From Alcanivorax quisquiliarum (GTDB lineage Bacteria; Pseudomonadota; Gammaproteobacteria; Pseudomonadales; Alcanivoracaceae), in contig NZ_JALKII010000007.1 in assembly GCF_023051175.1 (NCBI RefSeq), positions 124,001 to 188,000 on the forward strand: a stretch of DNA of 64,000 nucleotides, read 5' to 3'. Numbering within the stretch: position 1 is the first letter of the stretch; every line of letters begins with the position of its first letter. The translations under genes were made by a program, and so were the position numbers. Below, in pieces: positions 1 through 10,046 of this stretch. The notes under the pieces were generated by a model. The model made no database searches and was not told where the DNA came from. It worked only from the letters and a program-made list of their open reading frames with translations.

Positions 1-1766
<1,766 letters not shown>

Positions 1767-2115
1767 GACGAAGTCCTTTGTCGGCCAATCGGGGGTCACA
1801 CCATACTACGCTCCCGGGTCTGCAACCTGAATAGCGCGCCCGGCATCGCACTGGCTCAGTGTGAAACAGTGTTACAACAGTGGAACAGCACAACCGTGCA
1901 CGGAGACCGCACGCAGGCTGTGTGCAAGCCGCGAGTGGTGGCGATTTGCGCTGTATCACGCCGCAGCGCGGCGCAACAGGCAAAAAGGTACTGCCAACGC
2001 TCATCATATTGTCAGTTCCGGTCACTGCTCGTGCCGGGCCAAAGCTGTTAATGTCCCTTCGCGTTATCGTTCCGGCCACTATATCGGATGGCCGTCACTG
2101 TACGAGGAAATGCGA
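1767..2115. other. Divergent intergenic region acnA / nitronate monooxygenase
   Basis: This 349-bp spacer must hold the promoters of both divergent genes. I see no clear palindromic operator and no convincing -35/-10 pair. GAGGA at 2104-2108 is the ribosome binding site for the rightward gene. Open frames that cross the spacer are read-through of the downstream reading frame rather than separate genes. Confidence 0.5.
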
Positions 2116-3093
2116 ATGTCTCTGCCAGAAATCTTCAAAGGCCGGTTGTCGCTGCCGGTGATCGGTTCACCGATGTTTATCGTCTCCGGGCCTGAGCTGG
2201 TCATCGCTCAGTGCAAGGCCGGCATTGTCGGCTCGTTTCCGGCGCTCAATGCGCGGCCCCAGTCCGAGCTGCGGGTGTGGATTCAGCGCATCAAGCGCGA
2301 GCTGGCGGAATACGCCGAGGCCAACCCCGGCAAGCCGGTGGCGCCTTTTGCGGTGAACCAGATTTGCCATGCCAGTAACGACCGGCTGATGGAAGACATG
2401 AAAGTGTGTGTGGAAGAGCAGGTGCCGATCATCATCACCAGCTTGCGCCCGCCGTCAGAGCTGGTGAAGGCAGCCCATTCTTACGGTGGCCTGGTGTTCC
2501 ACGATGTGATCAACCAGCGCCACGCCCGCAAGGCAGCGGAGCAGGGCGTGGACGGCCTGATCCTGGTGGCCGCAGGCGCGGGTGGCCATGCCGGTGTACA
2601 AAGCCCGTTTGCGCTGCTGCGGGAAGTGAAGGAATGGTTCGACGGCACCGTCATTCTCTCCGGCGCCATGAGCGACGGCCACGCCGTGGCGGGCGCGATT
2701 GCCATGGGCGCCGACTTTGCCTACATGGGCACGCGTTTTATCGCCACGGAAGAAGCCAATGCCGACGCCCGTTACCGGCGTCTGCTGATCGAAGGCACAG
2801 CGGAAGATATCGTCTATTCCAATCTGTTTACCGGTGTGCATGGCAACTACCTGAAGACCTCGGTGGCAGAGGCTGGCTACGATCCCGACAACCTGCCGGA
2901 ATCCGATCCGTCGAAGATGAATTTCGGTTCGGGTGGTAACACCGACAAGAAAGTCTGGAAGGACATTCTCGGTGCGGGCCAGGGCCTTGGTGGCATCAAG
3001 GATGCACCGCCGGTGGCGGAGCTGGTGGAGCGCCTCAAGGCAGAGTTCGGCGAAGCCCGTCAACGCTTCCTGAGCTATACCGATCCGTTCTGA
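2116..3093 (+). CDS. Nitronate monooxygenase (2-nitropropane dioxygenase family)
   Basis: A 325-aa FMN-dependent TIM-barrel enzyme that oxidises alkyl nitronates, usually regarded as detoxification of propionate-3-nitronate or nitroalkanes. Visible family signatures are the N-terminal GSPMFIVSGPELVIAQ and GIVGSFPALNARP, the AGAGGHAG stretch carrying the likely catalytic histidine, and the phosphate-binding SGAMSDGHAVAGAIAMGAD followed by YMGTRF. I chose the ATG at 2116 because GAGGA sits 7 nt upstream; another ATG two codons earlier is too close to that site. The longer open frame upstream has no family similarity. A strong hairpin follows the stop codon. Confidence 0.92.
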   Translation: MSLPEIFKGRLSLPVIGSPMFIVSGPELVIAQCKAGIVGSFPALNARPQSELRVWIQRIKRELAEYAEANPGKPVAPFAVNQICHASNDRLMEDMKVCVEEQVPIIITSLRPPSELVKAAHSYGGLVFHDVINQRHARKAAEQGVDGLILVAAGAGGHAGVQSPFALLREVKEWFDGTVILSGAMSDGHAVAGAIAMGADFAYMGTRFIATEEANADARYRRLLIEGTAEDIVYSNLFTGVHGNYLKTSVAEAGYDPDNLPESDPSKMNFGSGGNTDKKVWKDILGAGQGLGGIKDAPPVAELVERLKAEFGEARQRFLSYTDPF

Positions 3094-3100
3094 CCAGTGT

Positions 3101-3154
3101 GGCAGGGCGCGCTTTCATGGCGCGCCCTGCCAGCCTGCAAGGCGATTAATCGCC
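3101..3154. terminator. Hairpin pair between convergent genes
   Basis: A perfect 12-bp stem (GGCAGGGCGCGC at 3101-3112 pairing with 3120-3131, 7-nt loop) lies 8 nt after the nitronate monooxygenase stop. A second perfect palindrome, GGCGATTAATCGCC, follows at 3141-3154. There is no U-run, so intrinsic termination is not certain, but the position between convergent genes suits a bidirectional terminator. Confidence 0.6.
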
Positions 3155-3227
3155 GGATCAATTTCAGCGTGACTGCTCGCCGACCAATGCCAGAGCGGCT
3201 GCTCGATGACGGCGCGCTCGGTCTGCC

Positions 3228-4655
3228 TCAGGGGGTGCGGATCACCAGCAGGCGTTCCTCGGTCATGTCGCGGATTGCCCAGCGAATACCCTCGCGCCCC
3301 AGGCCGGAGTCCTTCACACCGCCATAAGGCATGTTGTCGACACGCCATGACGGCACATCGCCGATGATCACACCCCCCACATCCAGTGTGTCCCAGGCTT
3401 GCTGTGCCTTGTACAGATCGCGCGTAAAAATGCCGGCCTGCAAACCGAAACGGCTGTCGTTGATCTGCGCCAGTACCTCGTCGAAATCCTCGAACGGCGC
3501 CAGTATTGCCACCGGGCCGAACGCTTCCTCATCCGCAATCCGGCAACCGGCGGGCACATTCTCCAGCAGCGTCGGCGCCAGCATGGCACCGTCGCGTTCG
3601 CCGCCGCACAGCAGCGTGGCGCCCTGATCGGTGGCTTCGGTAATCCATTGTTCCAGCCGTTCCGCTTCACTGGCTGCAATCATCGGGCCGATAAAGGTGT
3701 CTTCATCGCGGGGATCACCCATGCGCAGCGCCCTGGTTTTTTCCACCAGCTTTTGCTTCAGTTTGTCGTAAAGCGTGGTGTGGCCGTAAATGCGCTGCAC
3801 ACCGATGCAGCTCTGACCGGACTGATAGAAGGCGCCAAACACGATGCGCTCCACCGCATCTTCCAGATCGGCATCTGCATCCACTACGCAGGCCGCGTTG
3901 CCACCCAGCTCCAGCACCACTGGCTTCTTGCCGGCGCGGGCTTTCAAGGCCCAGCCCACTTCGGGCGAGCCAGTAAAACTCAGCAGCTTCAACCGCTCAT
4001 CTTCGGTGAACAGATCAGCACCATCGCGGTGGCAGGGGAGAATGGAAAACGCGCCCTTGGGCAAATCGGTTTCCGCCAGCACTTCGCCAATGATCAGTGC
4101 GCCGATCGGCGTGCGGCTGGCCGGCTTGAGCACAAACGGGCAGCCCGCTGCAATCGCGGGTGCCACTTTATGCGCGGTCAGATTGAGTGGAAAATTGAAC
4201 GGCGAAATAAACGAGCAGGGGCCGATCGGCACACGTTTGGTAAAGCCGCGATAGCCTTTGGCCCGTGCCGAAATTTGCAGGTTCAGCACCTCGCCTTCGA
4301 TGCGCACCGCTTCCTCGGCGGCCACCCGGAAAGTATCGATCAGCCGTGCCACTTCGCCCCGGGAATCCTTGATCGGCTTGCCTGCTTCGATGCACAGCGC
4401 CATGGCCAGTTCTTCGGCACGTTCCTGAAAGCGGGCCACGCAATGATTCAGGATCGCCTGCCGCTCAAATGGTGCCAGGGCGGCCATCTGCGGCGCCGCC
4501 TCCACCGCAGCGGCAATCGCCTGATCGATGGCTTTCACATCTGCGATTGCCACGCGGGTGGCGATGTCGCCGGAATACTTGTCGGTGACGTCGAGATCCT
4601 TGTTGGCATACACGGCGTCGTTGGCCAGGTAATAGGGGTAGGCATCCTTCAGCAT
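3228..4655 (-). CDS. NAD(P)-dependent aldehyde dehydrogenase
   Basis: A 475-aa ALDH superfamily enzyme. Catalytic landmarks are all present: Asn154 in SPFNFPLN, the cofactor loop SFTGSPEVG at 226-234, Glu249 in LELGGN and nucleophile Cys283 in SGQSC. It resembles the lactaldehyde/non-phosphorylating glyceraldehyde-3-phosphate branch; the true substrate cannot be read from sequence. The start is supported by AAGGAGAG upstream. It lies on the same strand as the ChaA-type antiporter and the acetolactate-synthase-like gene. From memory, related genes sit next to the acetolactate-synthase-like gene in other gammaproteobacteria; here an antiporter gene separates the two. Confidence 0.92.
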   Translation of the reverse strand: MLKDAYPYYLANDAVYANKDLDVTDKYSGDIATRVAIADVKAIDQAIAAAVEAAPQMAALAPFERQAILNHCVARFQERAEELAMALCIEAGKPIKDSRGEVARLIDTFRVAAEEAVRIEGEVLNLQISARAKGYRGFTKRVPIGPCSFISPFNFPLNLTAHKVAPAIAAGCPFVLKPASRTPIGALIIGEVLAETDLPKGAFSILPCHRDGADLFTEDERLKLLSFTGSPEVGWALKARAGKKPVVLELGGNAACVVDADADLEDAVERIVFGAFYQSGQSCIGVQRIYGHTTLYDKLKQKLVEKTRALRMGDPRDEDTFIGPMIAASEAERLEQWITEATDQGATLLCGGERDGAMLAPTLLENVPAGCRIADEEAFGPVAILAPFEDFDEVLAQINDSRFGLQAGIFTRDLYKAQQAWDTLDVGGVIIGDVPSWRVDNMPYGGVKDSGLGREGIRWAIRDMTEERLLVIRTP

Positions 4656-4794
4656 GATTGCTCTCCTTCACAGGGCTGCGGCACGGGACTGCCGGCATTC
4701 GGCCGGGCTGCTTGCGGCGCATGATGGGGATCATCATATCCGGTTTGCTGCGGCCGGTAATGGCCGCCTCTGCCGTCGTTGGCTGTTTTGATTG

Positions 4795-5994
4795 TCAGGG
4801 CACAAACAATAACAGGGTATAAATGGCGAACAGCGCGAGGTGCATCATGCCCTGCACAGGCGAGGTACGCAGGCCGAGAAACGTCAGCCCGCTGAGCAAC
4901 AGGGTGATCGCCAGCGACACCGTATCCAGCAGGCTCAGCCCCATGATCACGGTCTGCTGCGTGGCCAGGCCGATCAGCAACACCACCGGCACCGTCAGCC
5001 CGACAGTAGAGACGAACGCACCCAGGCAAAGATTCACGGCGCGCTGCATCTGGTCAGCCAGCGCCGCCCTGATGGCAGTGAGCGATTCCGGTGTGAACAC
5101 GATAATGGCAATGATCAGGCCGCCCACCGCCACCGGCGCGCCAGTCTGATTGACGCCCAGATCAATGAGCACGGCCATATCCTGCGCCAGCAGTACAATG
5201 GGCAGGATCAGCGCGAGCAGGATGGTAGAGCGCAGCAGCGTGGCGCGCCGGTTCACGGCTGGCCGGGCGGTATCGTGGCGCTCGGCACGCTGTGCCTGCT
5301 GTGCGGTCAGCAGCGGGATGGTCAGGGCGCCCTGGCGCGGCTGCACGAAGAAACGCCGGTAGCCGCGCATTTGCAGCATCAGAAAAGCGACGTAAAGCAC
5401 CCCAGTGATCAGCGCCAGCCCGAACGCCTGCGCCGCCAGCAAGGTGCCGTCCCCGGTGCTCAGTGTATTGGGAATGATCAATGCCGTGCCGGTCAGCAAG
5501 ACGATCATCGACAAATAGGCCGCAGCGCCCTGGGAGTTGTATTCCTGCTCTCCGTAGCGCAGCCCGCCAAGCAGCAGGCACAGGCCGGTGACGAGATTGA
5601 GGATGATCATCATCACCGCAAAGATGGAGTCGCGGGCGATGGTGGCCGATTCGCCGGGGCCGAGCATCACCGCCGTGATCAGGATCACTTCGATGCCGAC
5701 AATGGCAATCGTCAGGATAAGCGTGCCGTAGGGTTCGCCGAGCGCGTCGGCAAGGCAATCGGCTTCGTGCACGACGCCAAACGCGGCATACAAAATGGTC
5801 GAGAACAGCACCACGAAGCAGCTGATTGCCGCCAGCGATGACACGGGCTCCGCCAGCCATGCAGGGCCGAACAGCAGGAACAGCAGCACCACGCCCCAGC
5901 TGATCAGCAGGCGTATCACCGTGCTGGGGGATAGCAGCGCACGCCACGAGGTTTTTTCAGGGAAAGAAGCGGCAGGGGAGTTACCAGAGGACAT
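4795..5994 (-). CDS. ChaA-type calcium/cation:proton antiporter
   Basis: About 399 aa, a polytopic inner-membrane protein of the Na+/Ca2+ exchanger superfamily (E. coli ChaA, rhizobial y4hA). The two inverted-repeat signatures are visible: HEADCLADALGEPYGTLIL with the conserved His/Asp/Glu, and ESLTAIRAALADQMQRAVN with a conserved acidic residue. Roughly eleven hydrophobic segments follow a short polar N-terminus. Start choice is uncertain. I used the ATG giving MSSGNSPAAS, but AAGGAG lies about 33 nt upstream of it, so a non-ATG start such as an in-frame CTG nearer that site is possible. It probably exports Ca2+ or Na+/K+ in exchange for protons at alkaline pH. Confidence 0.87.
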   Translation of the reverse strand: MSSGNSPAASFPEKTSWRALLSPSTVIRLLISWGVVLLFLLFGPAWLAEPVSSLAAISCFVVLFSTILYAAFGVVHEADCLADALGEPYGTLILTIAIVGIEVILITAVMLGPGESATIARDSIFAVMMIILNLVTGLCLLLGGLRYGEQEYNSQGAAAYLSMIVLLTGTALIIPNTLSTGDGTLLAAQAFGLALITGVLYVAFLMLQMRGYRRFFVQPRQGALTIPLLTAQQAQRAERHDTARPAVNRRATLLRSTILLALILPIVLLAQDMAVLIDLGVNQTGAPVAVGGLIIAIIVFTPESLTAIRAALADQMQRAVNLCLGAFVSTVGLTVPVVLLIGLATQQTVIMGLSLLDTVSLAITLLLSGLTFLGLRTSPVQGMMHLALFAIYTLLLFVP

Positions 5995-6126
5995 TGCCAG
6001 GCGTCTTGTCAGCGGAGTCGTCTCCTTGCGGGTAACACCGATGGGTCGTCCCATCTGGCGCCATGGTAACCGGGAGTGCCCGCCGCTGCCATCTGGCAAC
6101 GCAAAAAAAGCGGCGGCGGGTACGCG

Positions 6127-7767
6127 TTACAGCGCCTGGCTCAATTCGCGAATCTCGTTGTTGAGAATGCGGTCGTCATCGCTGTAATCCACGGGCACGT
6201 CGATCAGATGCACGCCACCCGCGCCGAAGCATTCTTCTATCTGCGTGATGAGATCGGCGGCTTTCTCCACACGATGGCCATGCGCGCCATAGGCGCGTGC
6301 ATAGGCAACGAAATCCGGGTTACCAAAATCCAGCCCGTAATCCTCGAATTTCATCTGCGCCTGCTTCCATTTGATCATGCCGTAGCCGTCGTCCCGCAGC
6401 ACCAGCACCACCAGATCCAGGCCCAGCCGTACGGCGGTTTCCATTTCTTGCGAATTCATCATGAAACCGCCATCGCCACAGATGGCCATCACGCGCCGCT
6501 CGGGGTAGACCAGCTTGGCAGCCATCGCCGAAGGAAGGCCGGCGCCCATGGTGGCCAGCGCATTGTCGAGCAGCACGGTATTGGGCAGGTAAGCCGGATA
6601 ATTGCGCGCGAACCAGAGTTTGTACATGCCATTGTCCAGCGCGATGATGCCATCCTGCGGCATCACCTTGCGCACATCGCGCACCAGCCGTTGCGAGATG
6701 ATCGGAAAGGCATCGCTGTCCGCGCCTTCGCTGATATGCATCTTGAGTGCCGCACGAATGCGCTGAAACTCGGAAAAATCCCATTGCGGTTGCGGCTCGA
6801 TCTGCTCTTTCAGTTGCCACAGGCTGTGCGCAATGTCGCCGATCACTTCGATCTGCGGAAAATAAACCGGGTCGACTTGTGCCGAATTGAAATTGATATG
6901 CACCACCTTCGGCCCGCCTTCGTGCATGAAGAACGGTGGTTTCTCCACCACATCGTGGCCGATATTGATGATCAGATCCGCCGTGTGGATGGCCCGGTGC
7001 ACAAAGTCGCCATCGGACAGCGCCGTATTGCCGATAAAGCGCGGGTCGGTTTCATCGATCACGCCCTTGCCCATTTGCGTGGCGACCACCGGAATGCCGA
7101 GCTTGTCGATCAGCTCGCGCAGCATCTTGCAGGTCAGCTTGCGGTTGGCGCCAGCGCCGGCCAGCAGCAGCGGGCGGCGAGCATCGCGGATGGCATCGGC
7201 GGCGGCGCGCAGGGCTTTGTCTTCAGCGGTGGGGCGACGGCCGAAGCTGGGCAATAGCGGCACCATGGTGCTGTGTTCGGTGGCGATATCTTCCGGCAGC
7301 TCCAGATGTGTGGCACCGGGGCGCTCCTCTTGCGCCAGCCGGAAGGCTTCGCGAATACGCGAAGGGATGCTGTCGCCATTGACAATCTGCCGGGTGAATT
7401 TGGTCAGCGGCTGCATCATGTCGATCACGTCGATGATCTGGAACTGCCCCTGCTTGCTACTCTTGATCGGCTTTTGCCCGGTTATCATCACCATAGGCAT
7501 GCCGCCGAGCTGGGCGTAGGCCGCTGCGGTGACAAGATTGGTGGCGCCCGGCCCCAGTGTGGCGAGGCACACACCGGCACGACCGGTCAGGCGCCCGTAG
7601 GTAGCGGCCATGAAGCCCGCGCCTTGCTCGTGGCGGGTAATGATCAGGCGAATGCGGGATTGCCGCAGTGATTCGATCAGATCGAGGTTTTCTTCGCCAG
7701 GGATGGCGAACAGATATTCCACCCCTTCGGTTTCCAGTGCCTTGACGAACAGATCCGAGGCTTTCAT
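6127..7767 (-). CDS. Acetolactate-synthase-like ThDP enzyme, single large subunit
   Basis: A 546-aa thiamine-diphosphate enzyme. The cofactor-activating glutamate is Glu47 in RHEQGAGFMA, and the ThDP/Mg site is the GDGGFMMNSQEME motif. The middle domain carries GAGANRK and the C-terminal half the usual PP domain. Proteins of this size are annotated as acetolactate synthase large subunit and resemble catabolic AlsS more than biosynthetic IlvB. No regulatory small subunit is adjacent, which supports a stand-alone enzyme; other 2-oxoacid decarboxylase chemistry cannot be excluded. The ATG at 7767 begins MKASDLFVKALETEGVEY, matching the family start. Confidence 0.88.
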   Translation of the reverse strand: MKASDLFVKALETEGVEYLFAIPGEENLDLIESLRQSRIRLIITRHEQGAGFMAATYGRLTGRAGVCLATLGPGATNLVTAAAYAQLGGMPMVMITGQKPIKSSKQGQFQIIDVIDMMQPLTKFTRQIVNGDSIPSRIREAFRLAQEERPGATHLELPEDIATEHSTMVPLLPSFGRRPTAEDKALRAAADAIRDARRPLLLAGAGANRKLTCKMLRELIDKLGIPVVATQMGKGVIDETDPRFIGNTALSDGDFVHRAIHTADLIINIGHDVVEKPPFFMHEGGPKVVHINFNSAQVDPVYFPQIEVIGDIAHSLWQLKEQIEPQPQWDFSEFQRIRAALKMHISEGADSDAFPIISQRLVRDVRKVMPQDGIIALDNGMYKLWFARNYPAYLPNTVLLDNALATMGAGLPSAMAAKLVYPERRVMAICGDGGFMMNSQEMETAVRLGLDLVVLVLRDDGYGMIKWKQAQMKFEDYGLDFGNPDFVAYARAYGAHGHRVEKAADLITQIEECFGAGGVHLIDVPVDYSDDDRILNNEIRELSQAL

Positions 7768-8267
7768 GCATGGCTCCGCAAGCAGGCGCGGCCAACGGCC
7801 GCGGCGAATTCAGCCCGGGCGCCGCCGTGGTGGGGCGCACAGGCTTTTGCTCATGTGTTCATGTGGGGGGTTATCCTCTTATGTCACATGTAGCCATGAA
7901 CAGGCTTATCCCCTCATGTACAGCCATACACTATAGTGCGATGGCGCTGCCGAACAGCCCGGCTGGCCTGTTTGGCGGCACTGTTTACATTCGCCGGGCG
8001 TGAAATGTTTTTTTGTCGGCACCAAGCGGAAGCAGGGCAGCGCCGCTGCGCCATGTCGGAGCACGGCAGCTATGCCGGATGCGTAAGGCTTCCATCGGAA
8101 TTTCTGGTTTTTTTGCTTCGCTTGCGCGCGCGATCCGAAAGGCATGGCAGGGCGGGGGTTGCAGGCGAGGCGGCCTGCCCTCCGGCCGGGAGGCGGAGAT
8201 CCGGCGGGCACCGGGCCGGATCGTCGTGGCTCGGGTGTGCGGCTGCGCCAGGGCGCTGCCGGGTAGA
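7768..8267. other. 500-bp intergenic region upstream of the acetolactate-synthase-like gene
   Basis: No protein-coding gene is convincing here. The left part holds a direct repeat and a CACTATAGTG palindrome (annotated separately). The right part is GC-rich and structured: a hairpin CCTCC/GGAGG near 8180 and a strong near-perfect hairpin at 8240-8261 (one mismatch, CGGCTGCGCC against GGCGCTGCCG), just after the stop of the small gene on the minus strand and likely part of its terminator. Confidence 0.5.
7871..7938 (-). promoter_or_regulatory. Direct repeat plus palindromic -10 region
   Basis: On the minus strand the motif ACATRAGRGGATAA occurs twice, at 7871-7884 and 7906-7919, exactly 35 bp apart. 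Each is flanked by a match to GCCAT on the plus strand. Next to them lies the palindrome CACTATAGTG (7929-7938) containing a possible -10 hexamer TATAGT on the minus strand. The arrangement suggests tandem sites for an unidentified regulator in the leader of the acetolactate-synthase-like gene. The repeats are directly seen; the role is inferred. Confidence 0.4.
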
Positions 8268-8468
8268 TCAGTGCCAGGTGCCGCTGGTGTTGTTGCAGCG
8301 CTCCAGAAACTCTTCGGCACTTAATTCCAGCACGGCGTCGTCGTCAAGCTGCGCCAGCACCTGTTCTTTCAGGTGGCCGACTACGCCGCTCATGACGGAG
8401 AGTGTTTCCTCCACTTGCTCCAGCGTGGCGAGCAGATCTTCCGCATCCAGTTCCAGGTGATCACTCAT
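8268..8468 (-). CDS. Small acidic hypothetical protein (66 aa)
   Basis: I do not recognise this protein. It starts MSDHLELDAEDL with CAGGAG a few bases upstream, so this ATG is preferred over a longer frame. It is soluble and acidic, largely helical with heptad-like leucines (LLATLEQVEETL, then VVGHLKEQVLAQL), and ends NNTSGTWH with a single cysteine near the C-terminus. The position 200 bp downstream of nrdB on the same strand would allow read-through from the nrd operon, but nothing ties the functions together. It is likely real given the good ribosome binding site and codon use. Confidence 0.65.
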   Translation of the reverse strand: MSDHLELDAEDLLATLEQVEETLSVMSGVVGHLKEQVLAQLDDDAVLELSAEEFLERCNNTSGTWH

Positions 8469-8670
8469 CGTGTGCTCCTGTAGTGGCTTGGTGTCAAATG
8501 CCGGTGTCGCCTTCACAGAGCCAATGCCGGTACATTCACTCTGGCATCCTGGTTGATCTTACAACAAGAGCGCCGCAAGGCGCTCCTGTTTTCCCGTGTC
8601 ACGATGTACGGTCGCGCCGCCGGGCCCAGTGGTCTGCGGTAGCGGCCAGGCGGCAGCGAAGCCATCGTGA

Positions 8671-9954
8671 TTACCAGCTCAGCGAGCCGCCGGTCTGATA
8701 CTCGATCACACGGGTTTCGAAGAAGTTTTTCTCCTTGCGCAAATCCATGATCTCGCTCATCCACGGGAACGGGTTGGTCACGCCCTTGAACTGCTCCGGC
8801 AGGCCCAGCTGAGCCAAGCGGCGGTTGGCAATGAACTGGAGATATTCCTCCATCATGTTGGCATTCATGCCAAGCACACCACGGGGCATGCTGTCGCGGG
8901 CGTACTGGGTTTCAAGCTCGGTGCCTTCCAGAATCATCTGGGTGGCCTTGTCGCGCATCTCTGCATCCCACAGGTGCGGGTTTTCGATCTTGATCTGGTT
9001 GATGACGTCCACACCGAAGTTCACATGCATGGATTCATCGCGCAGGATGTACTGGAACTGCTCGGCCACGCCGGTCATCTTGTTGCGGCGGCCCATGGAA
9101 AGAATCTGGGTGAAGCCGCAGTAGAAGAAAATGCCTTCCAGCACGCAGTAGAATGCGATCAGGTTTTCCAGCAGTTTCTTGTCGGTTTCCACGGTGCCGG
9201 TGGTGAATTCCGGATCGGACAGCTCGCGGGTGTACTGGATCCCCCACTGGGCCTTCTTCGCCACCGACGGAATCTCGCGATACATATTGAAGATTTCACC
9301 TTCGTCCATGCCCAGTGATTCGATGCAGTACTGGTAGGCGTGGGTGTGGATCGCTTCTTCAAAAGACTGCCGCAGGATGTACTGGCGGCACTCCGGGTTG
9401 GTGATCAGGCGATAGATCGCCAGCACCAGGTTGTTCGCTACCAGCGAGTCGGCGGTGGCAAAGAAACCCAGCGAGCGCTTGACGATACGGCGCTCGTCGT
9501 CGGTCAGCCCTTCCGGGTTCTTCCACAGCGCCACGTCGGCGGCCATGTTCACTTCTTGCGGCATCCAGTGGTTGGAGCAGCCGTCGAGGTATTTCTGCCA
9601 GGCCCAGTCGTACTTGAACGGCACCAGCTGGTTCAGGTCGGCGCGGCAGTTGATCATGCGCTTGTCGTCTACCTGCACACGGCCCGCCGAGCCTTCAAGC
9701 TCGGCCACGCCTTCGCTGACATCCATGGCGGCCAATGTGGCCCGTGCCCTGGCTACGGCGTCGGAGACGGGGGCGCTGTCGGCTCCGGCTCCGGCTGCTC
9801 CTGTGGTTGCTGCTGCATCAGATTCTGCTCGCGCAACCGGTGCCGCAGCAGGCGCTGGCGCTTCAGTTGGCGCCGTTGCAGATTGTGGTGCCTGGGGCGG
9901 AGCGGGGCGGCTGACCGGCTTCTCTTCGGCATTGAAATCATCCCAGCTAAGCAT
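8671..9954 (-). CDS. nrdB: Ribonucleotide reductase class Ia beta subunit
   Basis: NrdB (427 aa) supplies the diiron-tyrosyl radical for aerobic ribonucleotide reduction. Metal ligands are visible in EEAIHTHAY (Glu, His and the radical Tyr four residues after the His), in [12 protein letters not shown] and in RDESMH. The C-terminal tail (YQTGGSLSW) docks on NrdA. The first about 75 residues are an Ala/Pro/Glu-rich low-complexity extension absent in E. coli NrdB but known in Pseudomonas-type enzymes. GAGGAG precedes the ATG. It follows nrdA after a 92-bp gap that contains a 10-bp perfect hairpin. The size above about 375 aa is explained by the N-terminal extension. Confidence 0.96.
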   Translation of the reverse strand: MLSWDDFNAEEKPVSRPAPPQAPQSATAPTEAPAPAAAPVARAESDAAATTGAAGAGADSAPVSDAVARARATLAAMDVSEGVAELEGSAGRVQVDDKRMINCRADLNQLVPFKYDWAWQKYLDGCSNHWMPQEVNMAADVALWKNPEGLTDDERRIVKRSLGFFATADSLVANNLVLAIYRLITNPECRQYILRQSFEEAIHTHAYQYCIESLGMDEGEIFNMYREIPSVAKKAQWGIQYTRELSDPEFTTGTVETDKKLLENLIAFYCVLEGIFFYCGFTQILSMGRRNKMTGVAEQFQYILRDESMHVNFGVDVINQIKIENPHLWDAEMRDKATQMILEGTELETQYARDSMPRGVLGMNANMMEEYLQFIANRRLAQLGLPEQFKGVTNPFPWMSEIMDLRKEKNFFETRVIEYQTGGSLSW

Positions 9955-10006
9955 GTGATACTCCTCGAATCCTTGGGTCGTCTTGTATGGCCGTGTGCTG
10001 GCTTGT

Positions 10007-10035
10007 CACGCGCCTGACGCAGTGGCAGGCGCGTG
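10007..10035. other. nrdA-nrdB intercistronic hairpin
   Basis: A perfect 10-bp inverted repeat, CACGCGCCTG (10007-10016) and CAGGCGCGTG (10026-10035) with a 9-nt loop, lies between nrdA and nrdB. There is no U-run on the nrd-sense strand, so it more likely protects or partially attenuates the mRNA than ends it. Confidence 0.55.
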
Positions 10036-10046
10036 CTTCGGTTTTG

